From: Vibrio hepatarius | Lineage (GTDB): Bacteria; Pseudomonadota; Gammaproteobacteria; Enterobacterales; Vibrionaceae | Assembly: GCF_001274785.1 (NCBI RefSeq) | Contig: NZ_LHPI01000001.1 | Location: 806,001 to 870,000 of the forward strand | Reading direction: 5' to 3' | DNA: 64,000 bases | Part shown: positions 55,452 through 64,000 of the stretch, piece by piece | Layout of the letters: the number at the start of each line of letters is the position of its first letter | How positions within the stretch are numbered: position 1 is the stretch's first letter | Translations under genes and position numbers: made by a program | Notes under the pieces: generated by a model | Told to the model about the DNA's origin: nothing | What the model saw: the letters and a program-made list of their open reading frames with translations, nothing else | Database searches by the model: none

Positions 55452-56825
55452 ATGTCTGAAAAACTAACCTGCTTTAAGGCTTACGATATCAGGGGCAAAC
55501 TAGGTACGGAGTTAAACGCCGATATTGCTTATCGAATTGGTCGAGCATACGGTGATTTTCTCAAACCCAAGAGCGTGGTCGTGGGTGGCGACGTTCGTCT
55601 GACTTCTGAAGAACTCAAGCTCGCGGTTGCCGATGGGTTGATGGATGCCGGTGTAGACGTGATCGACATCGGCATGACGGGTACTGAAGAGATTTACTTC
55701 GCGACCTCTTACCTAGACGTTGACGGAGGTATTGAAGTCACTGCCAGTCACAACCCGATTGATTACAACGGTATGAAGCTCGTCAAAGCCGGCAGCCAGC
55801 CCATCTCTGGTGACACCGGATTGAAGATGATTCAACAACTCGCAGAAGCCAACGACTTCCCACATTCGACGCACCGCGGCAAGTTGAAATGCCAAAATAC
55901 TTTGGCCGCATATGTCTGCCATCTTTTGAGCGACTACATCAACATCCAAAACCTCAAACCATTAAAGCTGGTCGTGAATGCGGGCAATGGCGCAGCTGGG
56001 CACGTCATCGACGCCATAGAAGAACGCTTCAAAGCCAAACATATACCTATCGACTTCGTCAAAATACACCATGAAGCGGATGGGACATTTCCTAACGGTA
56101 TTCCTAACCCACTGCTACCAGAACGACGAGCGGAAACCTCCAACGCGGTACTGGATAGCCACGCCGATATGGGGATTGCTTGGGATGGCGACTTTGACCG
56201 CTGCTTCTTATTTGATGAAAAAGGCAGCTTTATCGAAGGTTACTACATCGTCGGATTACTTGGTGAAGCCTTCCTACAAAGGAACCCGGGCGGGAAAATC
56301 ATCCACGACCCACGTTTAACTTGGAACACCATCGATGTCGTCAAAGCGAACGGAGGTCAGCCAATTCAAACCAAAACCGGCCACGCGTTTATCAAAGAAC
56401 GGATGCGCAGTGAAGATGCAGTATATGGCGGCGAAATGAGCGCCCACCATTACTTTCGTGACTTCGCATACTGCGACAGCGGCATGATTCCGTGGCTTCT
56501 CGTCGCAGAGCTGCTGTCACTGAGAGGCAAGCCGCTATCAACGCTAGTGGCAGATAGAATTACTGCTTACCCATCTTCAGGTGAGATCAACAGCAAACTG
56601 GAAGACCCAGAAGCTGCAATACAGCGCGTCTTGGACAGATACAAAGAGGAAGCTTTAGAAGATGATTACACCGATGGAATCAGCCTAACGTTTGACGGCT
56701 GGCGCTTTAACCTGCGTACGTCAAACACCGAACCGGTCGTTCGATTGAACGTTGAATCCAGAGGTGACCCACTATTAATGCAGGAAAAAACAGCGGAAGT
56801 GATGGCACTTTTACTTAATGAGTAA
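55452..56825 (+). CDS. manB: Phosphomannomutase (CpsG/AlgC-type)
   Basis: The 457-residue enzyme turns mannose-6-phosphate into mannose-1-phosphate. The phosphoserine loop is [13 protein letters not shown], the metal loop is DGDFDRC, the sugar-specificity loop is [10 protein letters not shown], and the phosphate-binding end is [12 protein letters not shown]. It is very close to E. coli CpsG ([25 protein letters not shown]). With the preceding gene it supplies GDP-mannose. No terminator stands between them. Confidence 0.94.
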   Translation: MSEKLTCFKAYDIRGKLGTELNADIAYRIGRAYGDFLKPKSVVVGGDVRLTSEELKLAVADGLMDAGVDVIDIGMTGTEEIYFATSYLDVDGGIEVTASHNPIDYNGMKLVKAGSQPISGDTGLKMIQQLAEANDFPHSTHRGKLKCQNTLAAYVCHLLSDYINIQNLKPLKLVVNAGNGAAGHVIDAIEERFKAKHIPIDFVKIHHEADGTFPNGIPNPLLPERRAETSNAVLDSHADMGIAWDGDFDRCFLFDEKGSFIEGYYIVGLLGEAFLQRNPGGKIIHDPRLTWNTIDVVKANGGQPIQTKTGHAFIKERMRSEDAVYGGEMSAHHYFRDFAYCDSGMIPWLLVAELLSLRGKPLSTLVADRITAYPSSGEINSKLEDPEAAIQRVLDRYKEEALEDDYTDGISLTFDGWRFNLRTSNTEPVVRLNVESRGDPLLMQEKTAEVMALLLNE

Positions 56826-56843
56826 TGGGTTCATAAAGACACA

Positions 56844-56877
56844 TCAGCTCATGGAAAATCAGTTACACATGAGCTGA
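56844..56877. repeat. 10-bp inverted repeat after manB
   Basis: TCAGCTCATG and CATGAGCTGA form a perfect stem with a 14-nt loop 19 nt after the manB stop. There is no T run, so termination would be weak. The rest of the gap to 57034 shows nothing else. Confidence 0.5.
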
Positions 56878-57034
56878 GCGCAGTGCTTATCAGGCCAAAA
56901 CAAGCATAAGACTCAACAGGCGGTCAAAGAGTCAAACTGCAGCCTAAGATAACGTGTCGACAGTGATAACAAGTGGGCTCATTTGTTAGTTCGTTCAGGA
57001 AAGAACGACTTAATCCAATTGAGAGATACTTACA

Positions 57035-59407
57035 ATGGGTAGTTCAATTCTACATAACGCGGCAAAAACGTTATGTTTTCATCAAGTAGGGAGAGTACTC
57101 AATCTCCTTGTAGGGCTTAGTTTACTTGTGTTTGCGTCTTCGTCATGGGCATGCAGCGATAGCGATATACGGTTTTCTTCTTCGAGTCATCGTATTTACA
57201 TCGAGAATGGCGCGACGTGTATGCTCTCGCAAATCGAGAGCATCGTGGTCAATAAATACAGTTCGGTCGCGCTCGGAGAGTTGTTGGAGCAAACCTCGCC
57301 TGGTGTTTGGTTGTTAAAGACAGAGATCCAAATTGAAGATGGTTCTCAACTCAACCTCCACGGCACTACAATCGGCGGCGATGTGAACACCTTCAGAATG
57401 TTGAGTCGTAACGGCTTCGACGAGTATCACGTAAAGATACAGGCCAAGCACGGCACTGTAGACATGCGCTCTGTCTCGGTCACAAGCTGGGATACAAATT
57501 CCAACGCTCCGGATACCGACCTAGACAACGGCCGGGCGTTCATTCATGTCAACTCTGTTGAAGAAGGCGGCGTAGCGAAAGAGTCGACGATGAACATCAT
57601 CGACAGTGAAGTCTCGTATCTGGGTTTCTATGATGCTGAGTCTTACGGCTTAGTTTGGAAAGTACGCGGTGGCGACAGTGATCCAACAATTTTTGACCGC
57701 GTCGATGTGTATGGTGACATCATCAATAGCTACATCCACCATAATTACATGGGCATGTACTCCTATGGTGCGTTTGGCATGACTATCCACAATAGCGAGG
57801 TTGCCTACAATGAATCCTACGGCCTTGACCCTCACGATGATTCCGATGAACTTGTGATCACCGACAACAACGTTCACGACAATGGTAACCACGGGATTAT
57901 CTGTTCGCGCCGTTGCAATGATTTGGTCATAACAGGCAACCACTCTTACCGTAACCGTCACGGCATCATGTTGCACCGAGATACCAACGATACCTTAGTG
58001 GAAAACAATACCGTCTATGACAATGCAGACAACGGTATTGCCATTTTCGAAAGTCATCGTAATACCATTCGCAACAACACCATCACGGGTAACAAGCACG
58101 GTATTCGACTCTCATTAGGTAGCCACGACAACCTGATGGAAGGCAACACTATCGACAACAATATCGAGAATGGTTTGTATCAATATGGTGGTTCGGACAC
58201 GCCTGAAACTACCGATGGCAGACCTGCGAATAACACCTTCCAAAATAATTTGGTGAGAAACAACGGGCGCTTAATTAAGTTTAGAGACTCTGACGATATC
58301 CTAGTGGTCAACAACACGTTTGAAGGGCCAACCGACGTTGAAATTTATGATTCAACTAATATCCAGATTCTTAGCAATTCGCACAATTTCTCGCAATTAG
58401 AAGTGAAAGTCGATAGTGCAGGAACCATTAGTAGTGATGCGACCGTCGAAGTCGATGAACCTGTCGATGTAAAACTGACCGACCTCGCCACAGTTGAACT
58501 CATCAACAATGACGGACGTATCTTTAACGCGCAAGAGAACAGTGATGTCACCCGTGTGCGCGAAATGCTGCTTGAGGGTGCATCGGTCTCTTCATCATCC
58601 ATGGTCTTAGATTCGGGGATTATCGGCACTACCACCAGCGTAGAAGCGCTGCCATTTTGGGTCAACATAGCGTCTGGTGAGATTGAGATAAAAGTCGTCG
58701 CGGCAAGCAAAGCCAACTATCAATGGACGACGCAGTCAATCTCTGGTGAACCGAACGTCGAGTACCGGATTGAAAACCTAACCAAAGATGTTGATTACTT
58801 ACTGTTCAAAGATGGTGCACTAGTCGACACTTACACAGCCACTAACGGTGAAGTAACTTTCAATAATCTGTCGAGCTCAACAGTAGCGGCATTCGAACTT
58901 ATCAAACTCTCTGTAGGTCAAATCCTCCCAGTGATTGCAGATACCTACGTTAGAGATGGGTTCCCAAATAGCAACTACGGCACCAGAAACACACTAGAAG
59001 TGAAACTCTCAGGTGATGACTACAACCGCCAGACCTTGCTCAAGTTCGATATTTCGGCTTACACAGAGCCGGTATCAAGTGCGACATTGACTGTTGAGGC
59101 CGCACTGTCTCGCGTAGACAACGCCACAACCAACGTGTTTAGCACCGATACAAATTGGGTCGAGTTAGCAGTGACTTGGGCAGATAAACCTGCGGTAGGT
59201 GAATATTTGGGTAGCTTTACGCTAACGAATAAAGCATTTTCTACCCAAGAGATAGATATCACCAGCTACATCAATACACTGATTGCGACCAATGCGTCAG
59301 AAGCGGCGTTTATACTGGTTAACGAAAATAGCAGCACGGCGGTAACGCGTATTAGAGCACGCGAACACAGCTCAGATACTGAGGCAACAATACAACTTCA
59401 GTTCTGA
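57035..59407 (+). CDS. AlgG-like mannuronan C5-epimerase with CBM96/DNRLRE-like domain
   Basis: The 790-residue protein has a signal peptide (LLVGLSLLVFASSSWA). A right-handed beta-helix (about residues 120-430) contains the AlgG catalytic DPHD motif (YGLDPHDDS, D265-D269) and repeated N-x-I/V-x-N turns. It should convert mannuronate to guluronate in the polymer. The last 150 residues (VIADTYVRDGFPNSNYGT, LLKFDIS, TNWVELAVTW) resemble the alginate-binding CBM96/DNRLRE module. It is a second epimerase besides the partial algG at the right edge and is probably secreted or surface-bound. Confidence 0.82.
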   Translation: MGSSILHNAAKTLCFHQVGRVLNLLVGLSLLVFASSSWACSDSDIRFSSSSHRIYIENGATCMLSQIESIVVNKYSSVALGELLEQTSPGVWLLKTEIQIEDGSQLNLHGTTIGGDVNTFRMLSRNGFDEYHVKIQAKHGTVDMRSVSVTSWDTNSNAPDTDLDNGRAFIHVNSVEEGGVAKESTMNIIDSEVSYLGFYDAESYGLVWKVRGGDSDPTIFDRVDVYGDIINSYIHHNYMGMYSYGAFGMTIHNSEVAYNESYGLDPHDDSDELVITDNNVHDNGNHGIICSRRCNDLVITGNHSYRNRHGIMLHRDTNDTLVENNTVYDNADNGIAIFESHRNTIRNNTITGNKHGIRLSLGSHDNLMEGNTIDNNIENGLYQYGGSDTPETTDGRPANNTFQNNLVRNNGRLIKFRDSDDILVVNNTFEGPTDVEIYDSTNIQILSNSHNFSQLEVKVDSAGTISSDATVEVDEPVDVKLTDLATVELINNDGRIFNAQENSDVTRVREMLLEGASVSSSSMVLDSGIIGTTTSVEALPFWVNIASGEIEIKVVAASKANYQWTTQSISGEPNVEYRIENLTKDVDYLLFKDGALVDTYTATNGEVTFNNLSSSTVAAFELIKLSVGQILPVIADTYVRDGFPNSNYGTRNTLEVKLSGDDYNRQTLLKFDISAYTEPVSSATLTVEAALSRVDNATTNVFSTDTNWVELAVTWADKPAVGEYLGSFTLTNKAFSTQEIDITSYINTLIATNASEAAFILVNENSSTAVTRIRAREHSSDTEATIQLQF

Positions 59408-59433
59408 CTTACGTATCATCAAATCACAAGCAA

Positions 59434-59466
59434 AAATAGGTTATGCATCTAATGCATAACCTATTT
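59434..59466. terminator. Bidirectional terminator
   Basis: AAATAGGTTATGCA-tctaa-TGCATAACCTATTT is a perfect 14-bp stem between the convergent epimerase and PL7 genes. Confidence 0.85.
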
Positions 59467-59507
59467 AATTTGTAGTGGTTCCTATTGCCTAGATAGCTTA
59501 AAAAAAC

Positions 59508-60632
59508 CTAATTGCTATGGCGGACATTTAACTCAGAGAACGCCACTTCAAACATACCGCCACCCGCTTTATCTGCTTGTGCGTAGTTGCCTGCTTTGAA
59601 GTAGTAAACGTGTTTATCCCAATCAGCACTCATATTGCCTTCACCAAATGTTAGTGAATGAGTAATGTCGTTAACCGTAATCGTCAGATCTTTGTTTATC
59701 AGGCTGATGGTGTAGGTGAATTTGCCTTGCCCTACGACGCCAAAGTCCAAGCTAAACGGATTACCTTTAGACGGGTCTTCGTTGATGATCGCACGGACTT
59801 TTTTCGTTGGACCATCCCACTGCAATTTGACCAGTGCCTTGCTTGAGTCTTTCGCGTGTATTTGCCCAACCACTGTTTGCGGGTCGTCAGGCCAATAAGA
59901 CACGACTTCCAGTTTGGCACTTAACACATGCGAACCTTCGTTATCCCAGTTAGCATCACCGCTACTTTTACTTGGGTCCCAATTGTAAAGCTCTCGCAGC
60001 TCAGTCCGAACATAAGACGAGTTTACCGTACTAGTACCACCATAAAGCGGGGTTTTAAACAGCATGGTGCCATCTGTGGCGGTATAGAAGAAGTTTGGGT
60101 CTTCATAGCCTTCATCTAATGGTGGCAGTGTTTTTAAGTCGCTAGATGGCGCTTCCAAAGGCAAAATTTCGGCAGCATTCGTACCACCCGTGCCAAAGTA
60201 TTCATCTTTCGATACTGGTAGCGTCAGCTTCCAAACCGTTAAGTCAAAGTTACCTGACGGCGGCATGTTTGGATCTAAGCCTGTGGTCGGCTCGGTAACG
60301 GATCCACCGCCTCCGGTTTCACCAGTGCCACCACCGGTCTCACCCGAGCCGTCTGAACCATCTGAGCCGCCTGTTTCGCCGGTTCCTCCTGTTTCCCCAG
60401 AACCGTCTGAGCCATCACCGTCTCCAGAACCATCGGTTCCACCGTTATCACCTGGGTCAACAATGTTATCCACCTCACCTTTATCACCAGAGTTAGAGTT
60501 ACCATTGTTACCCGGTGGATTTGGATCGGTGTCGTCGGAGTCATTGATACCCCAGAAGCCATCACAAGCGGTTAACGAAGTAATTAACAGTAAGGGGATC
60601 AGCCGTGGCAATGTCGATGAAGTTTTTTTCAT
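59508..60632 (-). CDS. PL7-family alginate lyase lipoprotein
   Basis: The 374-residue protein has a lipobox (ITSLTAC, Cys23) and so is probably tethered to a membrane or the cell surface. Residues about 36-116 are a Gly/Ser/Asp/Glu/Thr repeat linker. The catalytic domain has the three PL7 signatures: R209-TELRE, Q257-IH and Y344-FKAGNY. The QIH form usually favours poly-guluronate or mixed blocks. It cleaves alginate by beta-elimination. It is transcribed alone, opposite the epimerase. The upstream gap is 316 bp and holds the palindrome at 60867. Confidence 0.93.
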   Translation of the reverse strand: MKKTSSTLPRLIPLLLITSLTACDGFWGINDSDDTDPNPPGNNGNSNSGDKGEVDNIVDPGDNGGTDGSGDGDGSDGSGETGGTGETGGSDGSDGSGETGGGTGETGGGGSVTEPTTGLDPNMPPSGNFDLTVWKLTLPVSKDEYFGTGGTNAAEILPLEAPSSDLKTLPPLDEGYEDPNFFYTATDGTMLFKTPLYGGTSTVNSSYVRTELRELYNWDPSKSSGDANWDNEGSHVLSAKLEVVSYWPDDPQTVVGQIHAKDSSKALVKLQWDGPTKKVRAIINEDPSKGNPFSLDFGVVGQGKFTYTISLINKDLTITVNDITHSLTFGEGNMSADWDKHVYYFKAGNYAQADKAGGGMFEVAFSELNVRHSN

Positions 60633-60866
60633 ATCGAACTCCCGTTAATAAAAACAATATACAATAGCCACACAGCCTGACCACCTTACGGCACGCGCAG
60701 TAAGGTGATTGTTTCAGAGAAACTATTTGCATTCCAATAAATAATAATTCCAGACTTGCTGGATCATACAAAGTATAGTGTATATAACATCGCTGATTAG
60801 TGAGTTTCGATTGTCATGTATATTTAAGAGGATTGTAATTTGTTGCCTTAAGTTATAAAACCAAAT

Positions 60867-60896
60867 GCATTAATTAAACTATAGTTTAATTAATGC
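60867..60896. repeat. Perfect 30-bp palindrome downstream of algL
   Basis: GCATTAATTAAACTA is followed directly by its reverse complement. It lies 53 nt past the algL stop and about 235 nt before the PL7 start. Without a T run on the minus strand it is an unusual terminator; it could be an operator for the PL7 gene or a cruciform. Confidence 0.6.
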
Positions 60897-60948
60897 TTAC
60901 TAATATAGTGCGCTTAATTTTTATATTGCCAATATTCAGGTAAGTTGT

Positions 60949-62010
60949 TTACATATATACTAATTCTAAATTTCCACCTAAGCGACTGGATGATAATGGT
61001 CTTGCTTTATCAATGAGTTTTATCATACTTTTGTCCTCATTAACCAAAGTTCGATAGATGGCTAACCACGCCATTCGCCCAGAGGAAAAGAAGTCGTAAT
61101 CAATCTGGGTATGGCCTGTTTTTTTCTCAAAGATCGTTGAATCATGAGTGCTTTGAATCACGACAGAGTAGAGCCTTCCCAATGCGCCATCGTTGACTGT
61201 TAGCGGATCATCGCCATTTGTGCGCATAAACGCAGCCACACCGACTAACGGCGTTAGCGCGTAGTTGTGATACATAGCCGCTCGGGTTTGACGACGCAGC
61301 TCATTGGCCAAAAAGCCCTGTGAGTCCACTTGCCCCATCGCAGTGACATAGACGGATTTCGCCCACAGATAAAAATCATCTCTATTCAATAATCCCGCTG
61401 TCGCCATTACGCTCCAAGCTGCCCAATAGTCGTGGTTATTAACCTTATTTAATGGCCTTCCTGAGTAATCAACAATAACTTTCTCAGCCATATTTTCAAG
61501 CCAAACCTTTACTTCTGAATATTTGTCGCGATGGTATTTATTTAAAATATTATTTATCTTTAATAAACTTGAAGATATTGCCGACAACGTCCATTTCCTC
61601 ACTGCGATACCAGTTTTATTTTCTGTATCATTTAATAAACTGCTGTTATTTTTCCAATCGATTAACGCCTCTATAATACAATCAGCTCCAACTAGAACAT
61701 TACCTCTAATTAAAATATCGTCGGTTTTCTTTGCAATAAACAACTGTAAATCTCGAGTCGCTTTGGTGCTTTCTTTGTACGCTTTCTCTGCTTGTTTATT
61801 TACCGTATCTCTCGCTTTGTCACTGCCTTGATAGCGGCTAACAAACGACAATTCATCGCTATAAGGTTTGGGATATTCGCAAGGCTCTTTTCTAGTTTGG
61901 CTATAACTCAATGAATCTTGAATCTGTTGGTACCCTTTAGGTATCGCAACATCAGCACGGCTAGATAGACACACGCCCAGTAGCGCCACGGCTAAAACAA
62001 CGCGACACAC
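60949..62010 (-). CDS. algL: AlgL, PL5-family periplasmic mannuronate lyase
   Basis: The 353-residue protein starts at a GTG, one base after the algX stop, with GAGAGG 8 nt upstream; a signal peptide (VVLAVALLGVCLSSRA) follows at once, which fixes this start. It matches Pseudomonas AlgL through PPY-like KPYSDELSFVSRYQGSDKAR, the active-site NNHDYWAAWSVM, and YHNYALTPL with the catalytic Tyr. AlgL clears misdirected alginate from the periplasm during export. It is the third gene of algG-algX-algL. Confidence 0.92.
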   Translation of the reverse strand: MCRVVLAVALLGVCLSSRADVAIPKGYQQIQDSLSYSQTRKEPCEYPKPYSDELSFVSRYQGSDKARDTVNKQAEKAYKESTKATRDLQLFIAKKTDDILIRGNVLVGADCIIEALIDWKNNSSLLNDTENKTGIAVRKWTLSAISSSLLKINNILNKYHRDKYSEVKVWLENMAEKVIVDYSGRPLNKVNNHDYWAAWSVMATAGLLNRDDFYLWAKSVYVTAMGQVDSQGFLANELRRQTRAAMYHNYALTPLVGVAAFMRTNGDDPLTVNDGALGRLYSVVIQSTHDSTIFEKKTGHTQIDYDFFSSGRMAWLAIYRTLVNEDKSMIKLIDKARPLSSSRLGGNLELVYM

Positions 62011-62011
62011 G

Positions 62012-63394
62012 CTAACGACCTCTCGAACAAACTTTGACAGACATTTGAGCACGTCGGTTCGCGCGCTTAAAACGAGCCGCAGATTGACCATTCACTTGTG
62101 TAAGCTCCAAGGCAATCAGATGCCCTGAGGGTGTGAGTAAGTTTCCTGAAAGTTCGAACACGAACTGGCTGGCACCGTTGAGACTTCGGCTGTGTTGTAG
62201 GGATGAGCTGCGCACTTGCCCATCTGAATACCAAGCTTTAAACCCGACCTCCTCTACATCAGGCGCCGCAACGTCAAGCTCTAGAATCAAATTTCGCAGC
62301 GACTTGGATTCCACGCTGTTACCAAGGTATGCCGAGATACTCCCAGTGTTGTAGTCGTACTGGTTAAATGTAGTGCGCGCAACAGTTCGCTTATTGCTGC
62401 AACCGCCATCTAGCATAGGCGTTAACTGAGCAAACGCTTTATCGTCATCCAGTGGATAATAAGGCGGCACTTCCCAAACAATTACTTTAGGTGGTGAATG
62501 AGTCATTGCCTCACTTTTTAAATACGCAGACCAACCACCCAATAATCCGCCACTCACCTGAGTGAAATCTTCAACAGGGGCACTGAGTTCGTTCTGTAGA
62601 AAACCAATAAAATTCAAATCTGCTAAAGCCGTAAATCCACCACCAATTAACACCACTTGTGCCGATTTGTCGCTCGTATCGTTCGATTGCACTTCATAGC
62701 CATAGCCTTGCACGTATTCCGGTGCGTATTGTTGATTGCAAAGTTGTTTAATCGCACTCGCAATACTATTGGTTCCCGAATAACGTCCCTGCTTGGTAAT
62801 CACCACATTCGAATGAGTATTTGGGTCTAAGCTAACAGAGTTTCTAATTGCCTTTGCCACCTCAAATGCAACCGCTCTCGAGCCGTCTGGCGTCCAGTGA
62901 ATATCGCGTTTGAAATAGAGTGGACGGTCAGCGTTTTGTGCATCTAATAGATCTTCGAAATGGGGAATAAGCACCCCTACTTCTCTTAGTTTTTTTAGCT
63001 TCGCTAGGTAGGAATACTTGGCTGCTTCAGCATTGAATTCGCTATCCGGAGCGTCACTTGGATTGATAAGACCTCTGGTCGGATAGTACATCACAACTAG
63101 CCTGATACCACGACGGCTTAATGCATCGTTAAAGCGCGCCAAACCTTGATAGCGTTTGCTATGTCTGAAGTCTTCGATAAAGTCCGTCTTCGAACGATAC
63201 ACCCAACCATGACTACCCGCGACTAAGTGTTGAAACGAACTAAGTTCCGACGAGCGATAATTCGCTGGATTCGCTGGATTCGCTGCGGCTTTACACAGCG
63301 TGGTGACAGGTTCAATTTGGTACGGCTGTTCCTCTGCAGCCAAAGTGCCAGCAGATATGATAGACAAAGCGAGCGTTGCTAACATTACACGCAT
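62012..63394 (-). CDS. algX: AlgX-like alginate acetylation/export protein, catalytic Ser changed
   Basis: The 460-residue protein has a signal peptide (MLATLALSIISAGTLAA) and the AlgX SGNH-like domain, followed by a C-terminal carbohydrate-binding part. The catalytic Asp-His pair is present (FKRDIHWTPDGSRA, D164/H166). The segment that normally holds the nucleophile Ser (GTSxS-like) reads IGGGFTALADLNF, with Gly253 in place of the Ser, so O-acetylation may be lost while polymer binding stays. The start at 63394 has AGGAG upstream. It is 1 nt from algG and 1 nt from algL. Confidence 0.88.
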   Translation of the reverse strand: MRVMLATLALSIISAGTLAAEEQPYQIEPVTTLCKAAANPANPANYRSSELSSFQHLVAGSHGWVYRSKTDFIEDFRHSKRYQGLARFNDALSRRGIRLVVMYYPTRGLINPSDAPDSEFNAEAAKYSYLAKLKKLREVGVLIPHFEDLLDAQNADRPLYFKRDIHWTPDGSRAVAFEVAKAIRNSVSLDPNTHSNVVITKQGRYSGTNSIASAIKQLCNQQYAPEYVQGYGYEVQSNDTSDKSAQVVLIGGGFTALADLNFIGFLQNELSAPVEDFTQVSGGLLGGWSAYLKSEAMTHSPPKVIVWEVPPYYPLDDDKAFAQLTPMLDGGCSNKRTVARTTFNQYDYNTGSISAYLGNSVESKSLRNLILELDVAAPDVEEVGFKAWYSDGQVRSSSLQHSRSLNGASQFVFELSGNLLTPSGHLIALELTQVNGQSAARFKRANRRAQMSVKVCSRGR

Positions 63395-63395
63395 A

Positions 63396-64000
63396 TTATT
63401 GTGCTCCTTGTCTAGCCACACTGGCTTTACTCAACGACACAACACGCTTCTCCACCAGCATCACTTTGACGATTTGGTTGTGGAACTCTTCTATGTCACC
63501 ACCAAAGCCGAGCCGCAGAGCGCTGGCGCCGTTGCCTTCTAACTTTAAATCAAACAAAGAGATGAACTCGCTACTTTTCGAGTACACCGAGCCACTGTGA
63601 TTATTAGCGATCACACCACCATGAACGTATCCAGAAGATTTGTTTTGGTTCGCAACATCTATTGAGCCGCTGTCGCTTGGCGAACCAGTTAACGGCTCCG
63701 TATCAAAGAACACACCATATTTGTTGTTCGACAAGATGTAATTATCAACCAATGAGATTCGCTCGCTGTTACGCACTCTAATACCGTGTGAGTCGTTGCC
63801 GTAGACTTTATTGTTAGCAATCACATTGGAATTAGACTCGTACACGGTAATACCATCACCACCATTTTTGTACGCCATATTATTGTAGAGGTAGTTGTTT
63901 TCAGACTGGTTATCTAACGCAATTCCAGAGCGGCTGTTCTCATGACTGGCGTTATTAAACACAAAGCTTTTGCTGTGTTTATTGGAGATGACGATGCCGT
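63396..64000 (-). CDS. algG: AlgG mannuronan C5-epimerase, 5' part outside window
   Basis: The frame is open to the right edge; about 200 C-terminal residues are visible. They show beta-helix turns as in Pseudomonas AlgG: GIVISNKHSKSFVFNNASHEN, GIALDNQSENNYLYNNMAYKN (read in parts), DGITVYESNSNVI and HGIRVRNSERISLVDN. The DPHD catalytic motif would lie beyond the edge. The C-terminal tail is non-repetitive. It is 1 nt from algX, the same G-X-L order as in Pseudomonas. Confidence 0.92.
   Translation of the reverse strand, partial: GIVISNKHSKSFVFNNASHENSRSGIALDNQSENNYLYNNMAYKNGGDGITVYESNSNVIANNKVYGNDSHGIRVRNSERISLVDNYILSNNKYGVFFDTEPLTGSPSDSGSIDVANQNKSSGYVHGGVIANNHSGSVYSKSSEFISLFDLKLEGNGASALRLGFGGDIEEFHNQIVKVMLVEKRVVSLSKASVARQGAQ

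Noticed and set aside
60190..60648. 152-codon Pro/Ser-rich frame on the plus strand
   Set aside because: It is the mirror of the Gly/Ser/Asp linker repeats of the PL7 lyase. It has no ribosome site and only simple repeats.

Overview
The window looks like a piece of a Vibrio genome, probably the second chromosome of a Harveyi-clade species. The strongest evidence is a complete luxPQ autoinducer-2 receptor operon: the encoded LuxP is 365 residues and keeps every AI-2 contact residue at the numbering known from V. harveyi. A class I HMG-CoA reductase, a phaBAPC polyhydroxybutyrate cluster, an AA10 chitin monooxygenase and many small conserved proteins also fit. Genes are dense and separated by clear intrinsic terminators. 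I saw no rRNA, tRNA or CRISPR array.

Layout. (1) 1-3.4 kb is accessory DNA: the start of an HNH-type protein cut by the window edge, a Mu-like gpI remnant with two in-frame stops, a broken IS110-family transposase, a MORN-repeat protein, and a small exported Cys-rich protein. A 35-bp imperfect direct repeat flanks the IS remnant and the MORN gene. (2) 3.4-28.5 kb is mostly housekeeping: an EamA exporter, DnaJ-like protein, 2OG-Fe(II) oxygenase, CutA, HelD, YccS, HMG-CoA reductase, luxPQ, YceH, an OmpA-like lipoprotein, DsbA-like and FKBP proteins, an aminotransferase, and nrdDG for anaerobic dNTP synthesis. The nrdD promoter carries a perfect FNR site and two NrdR-type boxes 31 bp apart. (3) 28.5-36 kb is a sulfur/persulfide and efflux region. 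An ArsR-type sensor, two YeeE/YedE half-transporters and an RND pump face a DUF2892 protein and a CoA-disulfide reductase-rhodanese fusion. Three ATTAG-N6-CTAAT motifs lie in the shared promoter. (4) 36-45 kb holds the AA10 enzyme, an L,D-transpeptidase, a YdeP/FdhF-like molybdoenzyme diverging from lysR-fdhD with mirrored FNR boxes, an MFS-racemase pair and terminators. (5) 45-51.4 kb is the PHB cluster, followed by a 1-kb gene-free region and a TetR regulator. (6) 51.4-53.3 kb is a YbfB-like MFS/GST operon.

(7) 54-64 kb is the most unusual part: an alginate-type exopolysaccharide locus. On the plus strand are GDP-mannose supply genes (manC/algA-like and manB/algC-like) and a secreted AlgG-like mannuronan C5-epimerase with a CBM96/DNRLRE-like C-terminus. 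On the minus strand are a PL7 alginate lyase lipoprotein and a tight algG-algX-algL operon in the same order as in Pseudomonas. The operon continues past the right edge, where polymerase and export genes would be expected. The AlgX homologue appears to lack the usual catalytic serine. Together these genes could make, epimerise and trim alginate, which is not a textbook Vibrio trait; vibrios are better known for degrading it.
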